A stretch of DNA of 64,000 nt, taken from contig NC_084795.1 in NCBI RefSeq assembly GCF_963169125.1, positions 141,583,766 to 141,647,765 on the forward strand, read 5' to 3'. Origin of the DNA: Humulus lupulus. Its lineage: Eukaryota > Streptophyta > Magnoliopsida > Rosales > Cannabaceae. Position 1 is the first letter of the stretch; each line of letters begins with the position of its first letter. The notes under the pieces are model-generated. The model searched no databases. It saw only the letters and a list, made by a program, of their open reading frames with translations, and had not been told where the DNA came from. A program made the position numbers and the translations under genes. Below are positions 34,639 through 46,800 of this stretch, one piece after another.

Positions 34639-35373
34639 TTATAACAACGATCTTATTTTTTTAGGGTTTGCCTTGATCCCTCTTGAGTTAACTATGAAGC
34701 CTAGAAATTTCCTTGACAAGACCCCAAAGGTACAAAATTGTTGGTTCATCTTCATATCATACTTTCTAAGCACGCCAAAACATTCTTCCAGATTGAATAC
34801 ATGGTTATTGGCAGTTTTAGACTTGACGAGAATGCCATCCACATAAACCTTCATGTTTTTCCCGATATGGTTCATGAACATTTTATTGACCAGCCTGTGA
34901 TACATGTCACCAACATTATTTTAGCTCAAATGGCATGACATTGTTGCAGTATACATTGTGTTCAATCAAGAAGCTGGTGTGCTCTTGGTCCGCAGGGTTC
35001 ATTGCGTTCTGGTTATATTTAGAATACGTGTCCTTGGAAGTGGAAAATTGTCTTTTGGACATGTTTTGTTGAGGTCAGGGAAGTCAATGTAGGGCCTCCA
35101 TTTTCCCTTTGGCTTTGGAACCAAAACGGGTTTTGTAATCCAAGTCAGATACTTTGCCTCTCTAATGAATCCGCATGTCAGTAGGCGAGCAACTTCTTCC
35201 TCGATAGCTTCTCCTCGCTCCTTCCCCAATAGCCTTTGTTTCTGCTCCTTCGCATGCACGTTTTTGTCCAAGTTTAGGGTGTGCATAATCACACTCGGAC
35301 TGATTCCCACCATATCTTCGTGTGACCAGGCAAAGACGTTGAGGTTTTTCCTTAGAAACTCGACCAATTCCAT
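34639..35373 (-). pseudogene. Reverse transcriptase of element C
   Basis: 35373-34999 gives NLNVFAWSHEDMVGISP, CGFIREAKYLTW and KGKWRPYIDFPDLNKTCPKD; 34905-34639 gives YHRLVNKMFMNHIGK, VYVDGILVKS and FLGFIVNSRGI. The catalytic YVDD box reads YVDG, losing the second aspartate. The palm block between them (about 34910-35030) is disturbed. The enzyme is inactive. Confidence 0.88.
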
Positions 35374-35376
35374 CTT

Positions 35377-35637
35377 TCATTCAACTCCTAGATTCTTTCC
35401 AATCTTTACAACTCTCAAAGGTGTCTCTAGATCAAGAATTATTTCTTCTAGCTCCTCCAAAGTCTGGAGCTCAGATCGGTCTTCACCTATCCTTCGGTCT
35501 ATTTTCTCTAGATGGGCGACCTCATTTTTTGCAATTTGAGGTTCTTCCGCCTCTTCAGCAATTACCATTGCCTGAGGCTCCTCATTCTCTTCAATTACCA
35601 CCATGGCTTGCTTTCTAAGTTGTGATTTTCCTTTCAT
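35377..35637 (-). pseudogene. Acidic linker between protease and RT of element C
   Basis: An 86-codon open stretch rich in Glu, with an imperfect internal duplication (AMVVIEENEEPQ / AMVIAEEAEEPQ). Such linkers precede RT in Tat-type polyproteins. Confidence 0.6.
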
Positions 35638-35639
35638 GG

Positions 35640-36121
35640 CAATGCTGTAGCATTATCTGGTAGTGAGATGATCTTGTCTTACTATGCATATCCCCGAGGT
35701 GGAGCGAAACTTTATGGCCAAATGCGAATAGAAGTTATGGCTTCAAATGCCATCAGTGTTGTTCTTCCCAAGATTGCATTGTAGGTGTCTGGGCAATCAA
35801 TTACAACAAACTCAAGCATCTTCGCAACAACTCCTCCTTCATCTCCCAGAGTTACTACGAGGTCGATCGTTCCTATTGCTGCCATTCCTTACCTGAAAAC
35901 CCATAATAAGTCATGGAGGTCGCCTTAGTATCTGCTATAGATAGTCACATCTTTCCAAGAATGGACTTAAATATCAAATTCATCGAGCTTCCATTGTCAA
36001 TCAGGATTCTTCTTACTCTCTGGTTAGCGAGATGAATTGTTATCACTAGCAAATCATTATGAGGGAATTGGACGTGGCTAGTGTCCTCTTTCGTACAAAT
36101 AAAGCATTGTTTATCCAATAT
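35640..36121 (-). pseudogene. Aspartic protease of element C
   Basis: On the minus strand ILIDNGSSMNLIFKSILGKM (about 36009-35950) carries the catalytic Asp-Asn-Gly-Ser-Ser variant typical of Tat proteases, and FVVIDCPDTYNAILGRTTL (about 35820-35765) the C-terminal half. Stops lie between. Confidence 0.8.
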
Positions 36122-37545
36122 CTACTGTTTAGATAACCTCTGCTCTAGAGTAAATAATCCACCCTCGTCATATTTTACCTCCTCAATATATCTTTTTTGA
36201 ACTCCATTGCTCGTACCTACAGGATGAGGTCTACCTGTAATGGTGACTATATCCCTTCCATTGATAGCAGGAGGGATCAATTTGTTGTTTGGACCTTGGA
36301 GAGCTGGTGGTGAATTGTCTTGGTGTCCTTGAGCTTGTTGAGAATTTTTTACTGCTAGTTGATTAGGAGCTACCCCTGTTCCGAGCATATTCCATTAACA
36401 GTCCAGCTTGGATGAGTGTCTTGATCTCATCCTTTAATTATCGACAATTGTCAGTGTTATGGCCGATGTCATTATGATAACGAAAAAATTTGGCGGGGAC
36501 TCTTTTTGCTTGTTGATATTTCTAGGGCTCTATCTTTTTCCATGGAAGGAGGGTAGAATTATCCAGATAAATGTGTTACTGCGTATCTATTAGGTCAGTA
36601 TACATGGTGAAGATACAAGTGCACTTCTCCCCATGCTTATTCTTCTTGGACCCAGTTTGGTCACCCTCACTATTCCATTTCTTTTGTTATTCCCTGCCTG
36701 GTTGTTATAGACCACGGGCTAAGCCATAGCTACATCATCCGTTGCCACTCTAGCATGCTGAATAGGGGTCTAGCTGCTTCCTACGACTATAGACTCTTCC
36801 TCGTCGAGGTTGATCCATTCCTTAGCTCGAGCCAAGAACTCATCCGTACTCGTCACTCATGTCCTTTAGAGTTCCTTCCACAGTTCACCTTCCAAGGTGA
36901 TCCCTATCCTCATGGCCATAAGCTTGGCACTATAATCAACATCTATAGATCATGCCACTATGTTAGTGAATCCATTGAGATATGCCTTCAACGATTCACG
37001 TGGTTTCTATTTTATATTGGCTAGGGAGTTGGCCTCTACTCGAACTTCTTTCACAGTTCAAAACTACTATTTGAACTCAGTCGATAACTGTTCAAGAAAG
37101 TCATTGAGTACCTTTGAAACTTGTTGAACCATAATTTGGCTTCTCTTGTCAACGTGGCTGAGAACAGGACACAACGCAAGTCGATGTCGACATTATGGGC
37201 TCCTGTCAAAGTATTGAAGGTCTTGATGTTGTTCGATGGATCAGTGGTTCCATCGTATGTGGGCAAGTTTGGCATTTTGAAGCAATTGGGATAGGGAGCG
37301 ACTGCGATGTGAGGAGCAAAAGGCTCGAGCTCCTCATCAGAATCTCAATCATCGACGTTTTTTCCATATAGAAGTTTATTTATATGTTCCTCAATTAATG
37401 CCAGTTGTTCGAGGGTTGGATACTTCATCTCTAGGTTATTTGGAAATTGGTTACCAGCACCCATCCTATCTTGCGCATTATGTGGGTTATTTTCCCTCCA
37501 AGCCAGAGCTTGGTTAGGCGGGACATTCCCATTTTCGCACACGAT
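36122..37545 (-). pseudogene. gag core and zinc-like region of element C
   Basis: 37542-37345 and 37275-37051 encode the gag core (LPTYDGTTDPSNNIKTFNTL, LRCVLFSATLTREAKLWF). Near 36495-36430 FFRYHNDIGHNTDNC is a CHHC-type knuckle that lacks its first cysteine. 36388-36122 is the gag-protease linker. Frame breaks occur between the three. Confidence 0.83.
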
Positions 37546-38862
37546 TGATTGTCCTCTTTTTTTGTTTAAATGGTCACACAGGTTGGACTAAGGATTGGAA
37601 TGCAAGATTAGGTCGAGCTCAACTAAATTTTCAGATCGCTTTCATGTCTCTGGGAGTGTCTCGCGTGCACTCTCGTTTTTGCCCCCACGATGGCTCTCTG
37701 TCCACTAGCTACCATCTGCAAAGCTTACCGCTCATGATCGAGGTCACGGGTCTTGATTGTTCCTGTGAGATTGCGGGTCGTATGTATCTTCTGTGGGTAC
37801 AAAATCTCTACTATAATTCCCGCGAACTTAAACATTCCTCTATGGGCAAGCAGGTGTCATATGACGTATAGGCTATGGAGGGTGCCTTATTGGTGATGCC
37901 ATTCATCACCCGTCAAGACACATCAGATTAGCTCACCCATTGTCTACTTTAATTTCAAAAATTAGTGGCAACACGGATTCATTTCTTTGCACCTGAGCTG
38001 CTGGTTAAGGTGCCACTCGATTTGCAAGGACCTCTGCCCTTCTCAATGCGATCTCAGCAGCTCTCCCTGTCTGGCTTGGATGACTTCATGGGATATGAGA
38101 TGCTTGTTCATTCCTTTTAGTATTAGCAGGTGGGTTGAGTTTAGGAGTCCATTCAGAAGGCATGGAGCTCGGGGTTATTATTATGACAGAACGACTAAGT
38201 TTGGGTCGATTACTCCAGTGGGACAGAGATTGGTGGGACCCACTTTTCCTACTTTCTACATTCTCGTCAGTTGCAAAGAGAGGTAATTGAGTCATTATCT
38301 TGGCTATTCATCAACTCGAACCTCATTCTTCTGCAGTTGATGTTACGGATCAGCCTCACTCTTCAGGCTTGAAGACCTGCATCTTCTGCCGATTGTCAGC
38401 CTGTTCAGCTGACCAATAACTAAGTTGAAGAGAGAGCGGGGCAGGCCATAGACGAAAGTGAACTATAGACTACTTACCGGAGACCATAGGCAATGGACGA
38501 AAGATCAGCGGAAGGGCCTTAGTCGCCGAGGTATTCCTTTTCATTTTTCTCTTCGTAGACTATTAGGCCTCATTAAAAAATCGCACATATTGTGTGCCAC
38601 CTTATAGCCTGGTGATGTGGATCCTTAGTTGGGCATTGTCCATTTCAATGGCAATCAGATATCCAGGATTTGGGTTCGGAGGGCGCGAAGTTGAACTTCC
38701 AATATCGTCCTTGTTCATGTGTTGTTTTTCAAGACGTCACTGCACAAAGGTGCCCTCTCTAGTAAGGCCAGTCGTACAATAATATCCATGATCAACAGGT
38801 CTCTCTGATTCACCTTGTTGATTGTTGAGTTGAATATTCTCTGACAAGTTTCAAGCCTAATT
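37546..38862 (-). pseudogene. gag N-terminal region and leader of element C
   Basis: Weakly coding. 38295-38086 on the minus strand is open (TQLPLFATDENVESRKS) and could be the gag N-terminus. The remainder up to the PBS looks like untranslated leader. Long openings on the + strand here (37545-37871, 37987-38286) are shadows. Confidence 0.45.
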
Positions 38863-38882
38863 GCTCTCAATGAAAGCAACAA
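38863..38882 (-). other. Primer binding site of element C
   Basis: The minus strand reads TTGTTGCTTTCATTGAGAGC two bases after the LTR end. The same site occurs as TGGTGCTTTCATTGAGAGCC after the LTR of element I (62461), so this is a shared, non-Met primer type. Confidence 0.65.
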
Positions 38883-38884
38883 TA

Positions 38885-39586
38885 TGTTGACGTGGTTTTT
38901 TTTTTAACAGGGGATTAAGAAATTCAATTTGAGAGATTAAGCTTGCTAATAAACAGTAAACATAAACTCACAAAGTTTTAACGTAGTTCAGTAGTTAAAA
39001 TTCACCTAGTCCATGAGTCACTCTTATTCTCATTTAGGAACTCTTGAAGAAATTGTTTATGACAATTTCAGCAAAGTATTGGCATACAAGATGTCAGTCC
39101 CATTTACCGCCAATTTCCCTTATATTTATAGGGAATTATGGTGGAAAGTATTGGGTAACTGTACAATAAACGGTGACATAAAAAAGTTGGTTAAATTTCC
39201 AAATAAATAGATACATAAATACCCTAATTAAGTATATTGTCATTATATTGCGCATATTGGCCATCCAAGTCTGTTGTGATTCTTCCATATGTGCGTCCTT
39301 GAACCATCATGAGCTAGATGAAACTATTGAACTAGATATGAATGGAGTAGGACGGCTTGACTTAGATAATTCTCGTGCTTGTGGAGGGCGATCTGGACAC
39401 TGGCAACCTCAATCTCTGTCATTGGCATTTGAGACAATTTGGAGGAACCCGGGTTGTCCCAGAGTCATTGACCTCGAGCTGTTTGATATGGAGTTAACAA
39501 AATATATCCGAAGTCTTATAACCTTTATTTATTGCTTGTCAATTGTACCCTGAGCAAGATAATCAAGCTCATATTTTTAGGGTACA
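38885..39586 (-). repeat. 5' LTR of element C
   Basis: On the + strand it starts TGTTGACGTGG and ends about TTTTAGGGTACA; on the minus strand it starts TGTACCC and ends CGTCAACA. Similarity to the solo LTR at 31187 (shared TGTTGACGYGGTTTTT start and AATTCACCTAGTCCATGAGTC-like stretch) fixes the right part. The right boundary is uncertain by a few bases, and no target duplication is found. Confidence 0.68.
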
Positions 39587-41060
39587 ACACGCTTGAGCAC
39601 ATAAATCATTCAAAAACCAAAAGAAATTTTGGTAAATTTTCAAAATTTGGAGCTTATAACAAAACAACTCACATGCAAAAACTAAGTTTAACTCATTATT
39701 TTAAATAAAATTCTTTTGATACACTTCAATATACTCAAATAAACATGTTCAAGCAGTAAAAAAAGTAAAACATCAAGAATTTAATGATTTTGGCAAGTTA
39801 TGCAAAAATAAGCCTAATATGAGCATAAAAACAAAGTACATGCCTAAAATGAGAAATATGCATTGTTTTTCAAAAACTTCCTTTCAAAAAGTTAAAAAGC
39901 ATAATTCTAAACATGTTGATGCAATCCATACACTTAAAATGCAAAAGCATGAAAATTAAGGCAAATAAAACAAACATGCGTAGTAATCAAAACTTGAAGA
40001 AAATATGTACAAGATAGTATGTAAAACAAATGAAGATAGTGTCTAACCTTTTCATTTTATTTTTAGTTCATTAATTACATTTTCATTATTGAGTTCAAGA
40101 GAGCTTACTTCATCATTGATTGTTATGAGACACAAGCTAGAAACCTCATTTGGATCTTCATCATTTGAATCACTTCAAAATGAGTTTTCCTCTTGTTTTT
40201 CCTTTTCTTTTAGTCACTTCCTTTGTAATTCTTCTTGTTTTCTCTCTCTTTCAACTTCATGAATTTGTGAATTTTCTTGCCATTAAGACCATGTCTTCTA
40301 TTTCCCTATCATTCTCATCATCAAGGGCGGTGGATTTTAATGCAATAGTTTTCTTCTTTTTGTCTTTCTCCTCGTCTTGACTTGCATTCAAGAACAATTT
40401 CATGATTTATTAGGGAATGAATGAACTCCTCCAATGGAATGGTTGAGATGTCTTTTGCTTCTTTAATTGCAGTCACATTTCCATCGTAGGCTTTGGTCAA
40501 ACTCCTTAAGATTTTGCTTACCATCTCTTTTTGTGAGAGGACCTTGCCAAGAGTATTTAAACAATTAATAATAGTTGAGAAATGTGTATACATATTAGAA
40601 ATGGTTTCATGAGACTTCATCCTAAAGCTTTCATATTGAGTAAAAAACAAGTTGATTTTAGTCTATTTCATGTTGCTAGTACCTTGTTATGTGACTTCTA
40701 ACATATTATATATCATGAGCTTATGATGCTTGTTCTATATTTTTCACTATGTCTGTATCTAATCGACATATTAATGCATACTAGTCCTTAGCATTTTTAG
40801 TTAGCATATTCATCAAAATCTTTATATTCCTTTACTATCTCTATGATTTTCTTTAGGACATAGGGTCTTTCACTATAAATGTGCCAAAGATCATAATCTA
40901 TTGCTTGGAGATATGTTTACATCCTAACTCTCCAATATGCAAAATCAACACCATCGAAAAAGGATCCCTAGTTTTGTTGAAAACTTCTAGCATGCAATTT
41001 CGCAAAGTACTTGGAAACGCCATACTCTAGATTGTAAAATCTAATTAAATATGAGCATCT
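39587..41060 (-). pseudogene. copia element D, gag region (minus strand)
   Basis: The minus-strand ATG at 41023 starts MAFPSTLRNCML; GVDFAYWRVRM and AIDYDLWHI follow, the N-terminal gag motif of plant copia (UBN2-type). 40650-40321 is open and reads TISNMYTHFSTIINCLNTLG, VSKILRSLTKAYDGNVTAI and IPLEEFIHSLINHEI. It continues to NDREIEDMVLMARKF near 40280. Stops and frameshifts are frequent. It ends at the LTR of element C, which probably inserted here. Confidence 0.8.
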
Positions 41061-41074
41061 AAGCTCTGATACCA
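41061..41074 (-). other. Primer binding site of copia element D
   Basis: The minus strand reads TGGTATCAGAGCTT, a perfect initiator-Met-tRNA-type primer site 38 bases before the gag ATG. Confidence 0.85.
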
Positions 41075-41075
41075 A

Positions 41076-42080
41076 ATCCTAGCCCAAGATTGGCTCCCAA
41101 AAGGGGGGTGAGTTAGAAATTTAAAACTTATTGCGAAATTTAAATTTCAACTATCTATTTCTAGCAACTTAGTGAAACGTTCATGGAATAAATAGATAGA
41201 ACCAATGTAAATAATACAGTAAGCACAAATGAAAAGGAGTTTAAGGTTATAGGGATACAAACTTTCTTTTTTCAAGGTTCGGTGGAACTAAAGCCATCTA
41301 CATCCTTGGTCTTCAAAGTTAGGCCTAGCTTTGATTTCTAGTAACGAGCCAAGTTAAAATACTTGACTAATCCTTTTACAACCGAGAAATTTTCACCAAG
41401 GTTTGTTTGTTCAGTGCCAATCTCACCAATGTCGGGTTATTGTGATTCTAGTGCCAACCTCACCCCTCTTGCGGATTGTTGAAGTGTCAATCTCACTTTA
41501 GAAAGATAGATAGAAAGATTAAGTACAATTTTTTTCTCTCTCTTTGAAGATGATAAACACTAGTTGAGAACCTAGAGAGAGATGAACACACTTACAAATA
41601 AATCCTTACAATTTTAGCTTAAGTGTGTGAAAAGTGTTTTGGAATGATTTACAGAAGGTAAGAGCTTAAAACACTTTCTCTAGCTAAATACTATCATATA
41701 AAATTGGTATTAGACAGTTATTAAGTCTAGAAGTAAGTCTATTTATTGATGGAAGAAAAATAGAGTCATTGGGGGCATTTTGGAGATCTCTGACTTCAGC
41801 CAGGCGAGCTGCCGGTCGATCAGCCAAAAGATTTGTTGGAGGCGTACTTTCAAAATAAAAGCTGCCAAACTACAATGCCCAGAAGGGGTGACATGTCAGT
41901 CAACCGACATGCATAGACTGGTCAACTAGCCTGTTCAATTTCTAGGCAGGTAGTTTTTCTGATTTGGTAATAAATTTTTGGTTTTTCTGGTTACGGATTT
42001 GTTATTTTCTGGTTACAAAAATGCAACTCTTTCTTGATCATTCGAGTAAACTTATTTCTAATAAGATAAATGTTTTTGCT
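41076..42080 (-). repeat. LTR-like region of copia element D
   Basis: Sequence right of the PBS should be the 5' LTR. It contains the plant-copia-like AAAAGGGGGGTGAGTTAGAA block and a partly repeated GTGCCAATCTCAC / GTGCCAACCTCAC / GTGTCAATCTCAC motif (41417-41494). The outer boundary is not defined. Confidence 0.5.
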
Positions 42081-42115
42081 ACAAAATAATGAATGGTTAG
42101 TGACATCATAATAAA

Positions 42116-42846
42116 ATGTTGTATATCATTAAAATAAGATTGATGATGAATTTGAGTAAACAATACCAACACCACCCAGGCGATGGGGAGATTGTACATG
42201 AGATCACACATTCTATGCTTCACCCAGAGGAGCCATCTAGTGGTGGGGCTTCCCAACATGCCCACATGCTCTCGACATTACTTGTTATATATGTTTTCTA
42301 TAAGTCCTTAACTTTTAGAAATATTAATATATGCCTTTGTTTCTGCAGACCAAATGAGGTTTCAGAGGCAATTTGTTACAAGAGGCGGTGAATGGAAGGT
42401 CCGACCAAAGTTGAGGTGCCCGTGGCTCAAGTTACTATGCCTGGGACTCTCTTTGAGGTACATGTGGCCCAAGTTGTGGGGCCTACGGTCCAAGCCAAAG
42501 GGCCTCGGGTGGTGGATCCACCCGTAATTGACCTTTTGGGTAAATCTCCAACCCTCAGAGAAAGGACTTCTATGGGAGCGAAGTTTTCCAACCTTGTGGC
42601 CACTTGCTAATACTCCACCACAAAGGTAAGTGCTTGTCCTTTCTTACTTAGTCTTGGAGGATCTCTCCCAGTTTGTGGTTTAACTTTGTTTTTGTTCAGG
42701 CTGTCGTGATGTATCAACGCCTGGGAGACATCATGATTAGGAATTCCTTCGAACTGAAGCAGGCCCCAGAGGAGTTGGCCATGCTAAGGACCAGACTAAC
42801 CGTCCCTTCCAAGGCCCATTCTCGGGTGAGTAAGGATGCACTGTGA
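42116..42846 (+). pseudogene. Unassigned intron-containing ORF remnant
   Basis: Blocks at 42116-42285, 42350-42610 (VPVAQVTMPGTLFEVHVAQV, DPPVIDLLGKSPTLRERTSM) and, after TTTGTTCAG at 42699, 42700-42846 (VVMYQRLGDIMIRNSFELKQ) have splice-like borders. It resembles in style the split ORF at 8848-10263. I do not recognise a family. Confidence 0.35.
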
Positions 42847-44300
42847 AAGGCATATTAATAGTTATAATTATTGTTAATAAATTAATTTTTTCTAATAAAT
42901 TCTTGCATTTAAATTTATAAATGACTAATTATTGTTGGTTAGTTAGGATTAATTTTTTTTGGCAAAATTGTTTATTTTGGAAATAAATGTCATAAATGAG
43001 TAACATTGCCTAACTTTTGTTTTGAAAAATCTGAGAAAGCTCAAATAAAAATTTCATAAAATGTTAGGTTTTATTTGGGCCAAATTGAACATGTAAATAT
43101 TCAATCCCTCTCTTGTGGGTAGTTACACTTGTGAAGGCCCATTTTCTTTGCATTATTAGATTGTGCCTAATCGATTGAATACTTATTAAATATACGAAGG
43201 TTTAAATTTCTATCTTTTTTGGCTTTGTATGGAAGTCAGGGAGCCTTAATAGTGGGTATGACATATTGAACCCAACTCTCCTCAAAGAAAGCTCGAATTG
43301 TTAAGGTCCATTTACCTAAGTTGGACTTTATTTTATTAGGTTAATCTTTTTAGTTGGACCTAATAATTTATTAAAACAAATTAATTTTATTTTTTGGATT
43401 AATTTTCAATGGGTAATTTTAGAATTAATGGGAAATTTATAAAATATTGTTTATTGATTTTTTTAATAATTTGGCAATCCTAAGTTTGTTTATTGATTAT
43501 AATTATTTTAATAATTTGGTAAACCTTAGTTGATAATTTTTGAAATAGAATAAAGTACTAAATCGGGAAAAATTAAATTATGAGTTTTAAAATTTGAATT
43601 CAATCACCATGGCACTTTGATTTAGTCTCCCTACGAAAGGTGTTCAGTGGACTTCTTAACATGGTTAAATTTCTTAGGATATAGGGTTATAGATGGACCT
43701 TCTATAGGCTCACCCCTTTGGTGATTATAGGAATTAAGTCTATAAAAATCAAAACTATGGGTCAAACTCATAAAGTAAGAAATATTTGTGACTCTCACCT
43801 ACTGGGACACATAGGCTCAAGTTACTTTGATCGAATGGATAGGTAGTTAATAAAAATCTAGGATGTTTTATTATTTGAGATGTTTCTCTATTTAACTAAG
43901 TGAATATTTGTGACTCTCTCCTACCGGGACACATGGGTTCATGGCTAGTTAAAGTACCTAAGAAATAGAAGATAAGTGTTTTAGTATTTTACTTATCTCA
44001 AAACATTTTGTATGTTATGCTATTTCTAAAATTTTTATAAATAAATGTTTGCCAAGCAATCTGTTAACTTCTACTTAGTTGATAGTCGTAGCTTTAGGTT
44101 TCCCACCCCATACTCTCTCTATTCTTTAAGAAGTTACTCTATGGTGAGAACCTCACCAAATGCTTGTCCAACATCTAGTTCATGATAATCAAAGATATTC
44201 CTGTTTTTCCTATGCAACGATCACCAAATCCTATAAAGAGGATGGTTCATGGTGGACTGAGCAGAGGATAGAAGGATAATACTACAAAACATTCTCAAGG
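42847..44300. other. AT-rich region, probable LTR or leader of a copia relic
   Basis: No coding block. An imperfect direct repeat with the core TTTGTGACTCTCACCTACTG and the following GGACACATAGG occurs at 43782-43819 and 43902-43941. Confidence 0.4.
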
Positions 44301-46800
44301 AGAACTGCGTTAAGCTTCTTCTTTGAAATGCAAATGAGGAAGAAATTCAAACAAAAAGAACAAGAAGCCCATTGGCAAGGCACCAAATGATGCAAAGGAT
44401 CTTGGAGCAAGGCCTAATTATAAGTAAACTAAAGAGGAGTGTTTCTAACTTTAAGGAAACTAGGAATTGGGACAAGATTTCCCGGTATTCAAGTCATATG
44501 GAACCCATGATAATGAAATATTTTTCTTGGATGCATGTGATTTTAGAGGATTAATCTTTGGTTTTAGATCGTTGAATCAAGATCTACTAAACATGCATGT
44601 ACTATTGAGGGGAAAATGACAAATTGTCCATTCTTTGTGATAGGAGAAAGGGCCAAAGAACCATTAGGGCTAGTATGTTCAAATGTATGGGGAAAATTGA
44701 ATGTTCAAGAGAGGGGTGGTTATGAGTATTTCACCACCTTCATTGAAAATTGCTCTATTGAGGGAAAAATGACAAAATGTCCATTCGTTGTGATAGGAGA
44801 AAAGGCCAAAGAACAATTAGGGCTTGTATATTCAGATGAATGCGGAAAATTGAATGTTCAGGCGAGGGGTGGTAATGAGTATTTCATCATCTTCATTGAT
44901 AATTGCTCTAGATACTCATGTAAGTACCTACAGTATATGAATTCTGAGAATTTGTTAAGAAGTTCAAAGAATTAATTTCTAAGGCATTAAAACCAAGTTA
45001 GGTATAACATTAAAGATCTTGAGATCTGATTGGAGTGGAGGATATTTTGATAATCAGAACCAAGATCATTTAATTGAACTTTGAGAATTTTTTAAACCAA
45101 TTTCCCAACAACTTCGCAATAGAATAGTGTTGTTGAACGACGTGAATCGCGGGCTTATGAAAATGTGTGTTATATGATAAGCTAGTCAACTCTACCGACT
45201 TCTTACCCAAATCTTTTTTGGAGACACACTACCTAGACCGCATGTGACATTTTTTAATGTTATGCAGTCTCAAAGTTGTCTCCAAGACACCACACAAATT
45301 ATAGAATGGTCGTGAACTTGGTTTACGTCAATATTCAACTTGGGGGTGTCCTGCACATGTCCTTAGGAAAAAGGTAGGAAAGCTAGAATAGCGAACTGAG
45401 GTTTACTTGTTTGTTGGCTATCCTAAAGGTACCTAGGGTGGTCTTTCTTATAGTCTAGTAGACAAGAAAGTGTTTGGCTCTACAAGCACTACTTTTCTGG
45501 ATAAAGACTACATAATAAATTTCAAGTCGCGTAGCAGAATAGTATTAGATGAAAAATAATGGGTATGTCTGAAAGGGGTCTTTGACTTGAAGACGAGTGC
45601 CAAGAAATTGAGTGTAAGTACTGTAAATTTGTATTAGATCTCGTAGATGCACCATTGGACTTTAGAGACATTGGGTGCAAGTGGATCTATAAAAAGAATA
45701 GAGGAGTTGATGGAGTGGTCAAAAAATTTAAAAGGCTTGACTCGTGGCAGAGAGAAGAAGTTTACTTAGAGAAAACTTTTTCTCCGGTAGCCATGTTAAA
45801 ATTCATTTAGTATATTCTTATCCATAGCCACAACTCTTGATTAAGAGATAAGGAAAATGGACATCGAAGAGGCATTTTTAATGGCTATCTTGATGAGACC
45901 ATTAACATGGATCGATCAGAAGGATTTACAGTAGATGGATGGGAAAGTAGGAAAGCTGAGTAGGTAAATCTATGGACTTAAACAAGCTTCGCACTCCTGG
46001 AACTTATGGTTTAAAGGAAACATTAATATCTGTGGTTTTGAACAAAATGCAGTTGAGCCTTGTGTTTAACTAACTTAGGGAAAAAAGACATTGTGGTATT
46101 CTTCATCCTTTATGAAGATGATATCTTCCTCATTGGAAACAATGTCAAAAATTATTAGACATATAGAACTGGTTGGAAATGAAATTCCAGATTTCGTTCT
46201 AGCATGTCATGTTATTGGTATCCAGATCATCAGGGATAGAAAGCACTGGATTTTGGCTCTAACTCAAGTGGCCTACTTAGGTGACGTGCTTGGGCGTTAC
46301 CCTATAACAAATTCTAAGAAAGGATGTTTAGCGTCTTGACATGGAACTTATTGTTGTAAGCAGCAGTCTCCACAAACTCCTCAAGAGAAAGAATAGATGA
46401 AATGAATTCCATATGCTTTTGACATTAAAAGTCAAATGCATGTTATGTTGTGTTCTCTAACCGAAAATTTGTTATGCAGTGGGAGTGGTGAGCAAGTACT
46501 AGTGAAACCTTGGAAATAAAAAATAGATAGAAGTCGATATCTTAGATAAACAAGAGACTATATGTTAGTCTATTCTGGTGGATCTTTGAACCTATTAGGC
46601 TACACAGATTTAGATGTTATACTTAAATTGATGACAGAAATTCCACTTCTAAAAAAGGCATTTACTCTTGGGGGTGGAGCTATGATTTGAAGAAGCAGGA
46701 GATTGTCTACCATCTCAGTAGCTGTGATTTTGAGAAGCGTTAGGCTATCAGCCATTTCAGATTCCATCTTTGAGGCTGAGTACATAGCTGCATCTTTTTG
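44301..46800 (+). pseudogene. copia pol relic (integrase, RT, RNase H)
   Basis: Integrase pieces: 44616-44975 (GLVYSDECGKLNVQARGGNE, FIDNCSRYS) and about 45290-45540 (KTPHKLWNGRE, VYLFVGYPKGT). RT: about 45640-45810 (DAPLDFRDIGCKWIYKK, EKTFSPVAMLK), then ETINMDRSEGF near 45900. RNase H end: near 46660-46800 (GGAMI, SIFEAEYIAAS). Order integrase before RT identifies Ty1/copia. Stops are dense, so the element is dead. Confidence 0.82.
44605..44910 (+). repeat. Tandem duplication inside copia integrase
   Basis: A block of about 153 bases (ATTGAGGGGAAAATGACAAA to GAAAATTGCTCT, 44605-44756) is followed directly by a diverged second copy (44757-44909). The frame is kept through both, so the integrase start is encoded twice. 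Confidence 0.88.

Larger units (their letters stand above)
30250..39586 (-). mobile_element. Element C: Tat-lineage Ty3/gypsy element, minus strand, with nested insertions
   Basis: Read on the minus strand the order is LTR (39586-38885), PBS, gag, protease, RT, RNase H, a second archaeal-type RNase H, integrase. The additional RNase H after the first marks the Tat lineage. The 3' LTR is not within 28955-30250; if the coiled-coil ORF belongs to C, the element continues left past element B and the 3' LTR lies at or beyond element A. A solo LTR and a tandem Cassandra interrupt pol. Confidence 0.8.

Noticed and set aside
37545..38286. Plus-strand open frames of about 100 codons
   Set aside because: They overlap the minus-strand gag leader of element C and show no known motif.
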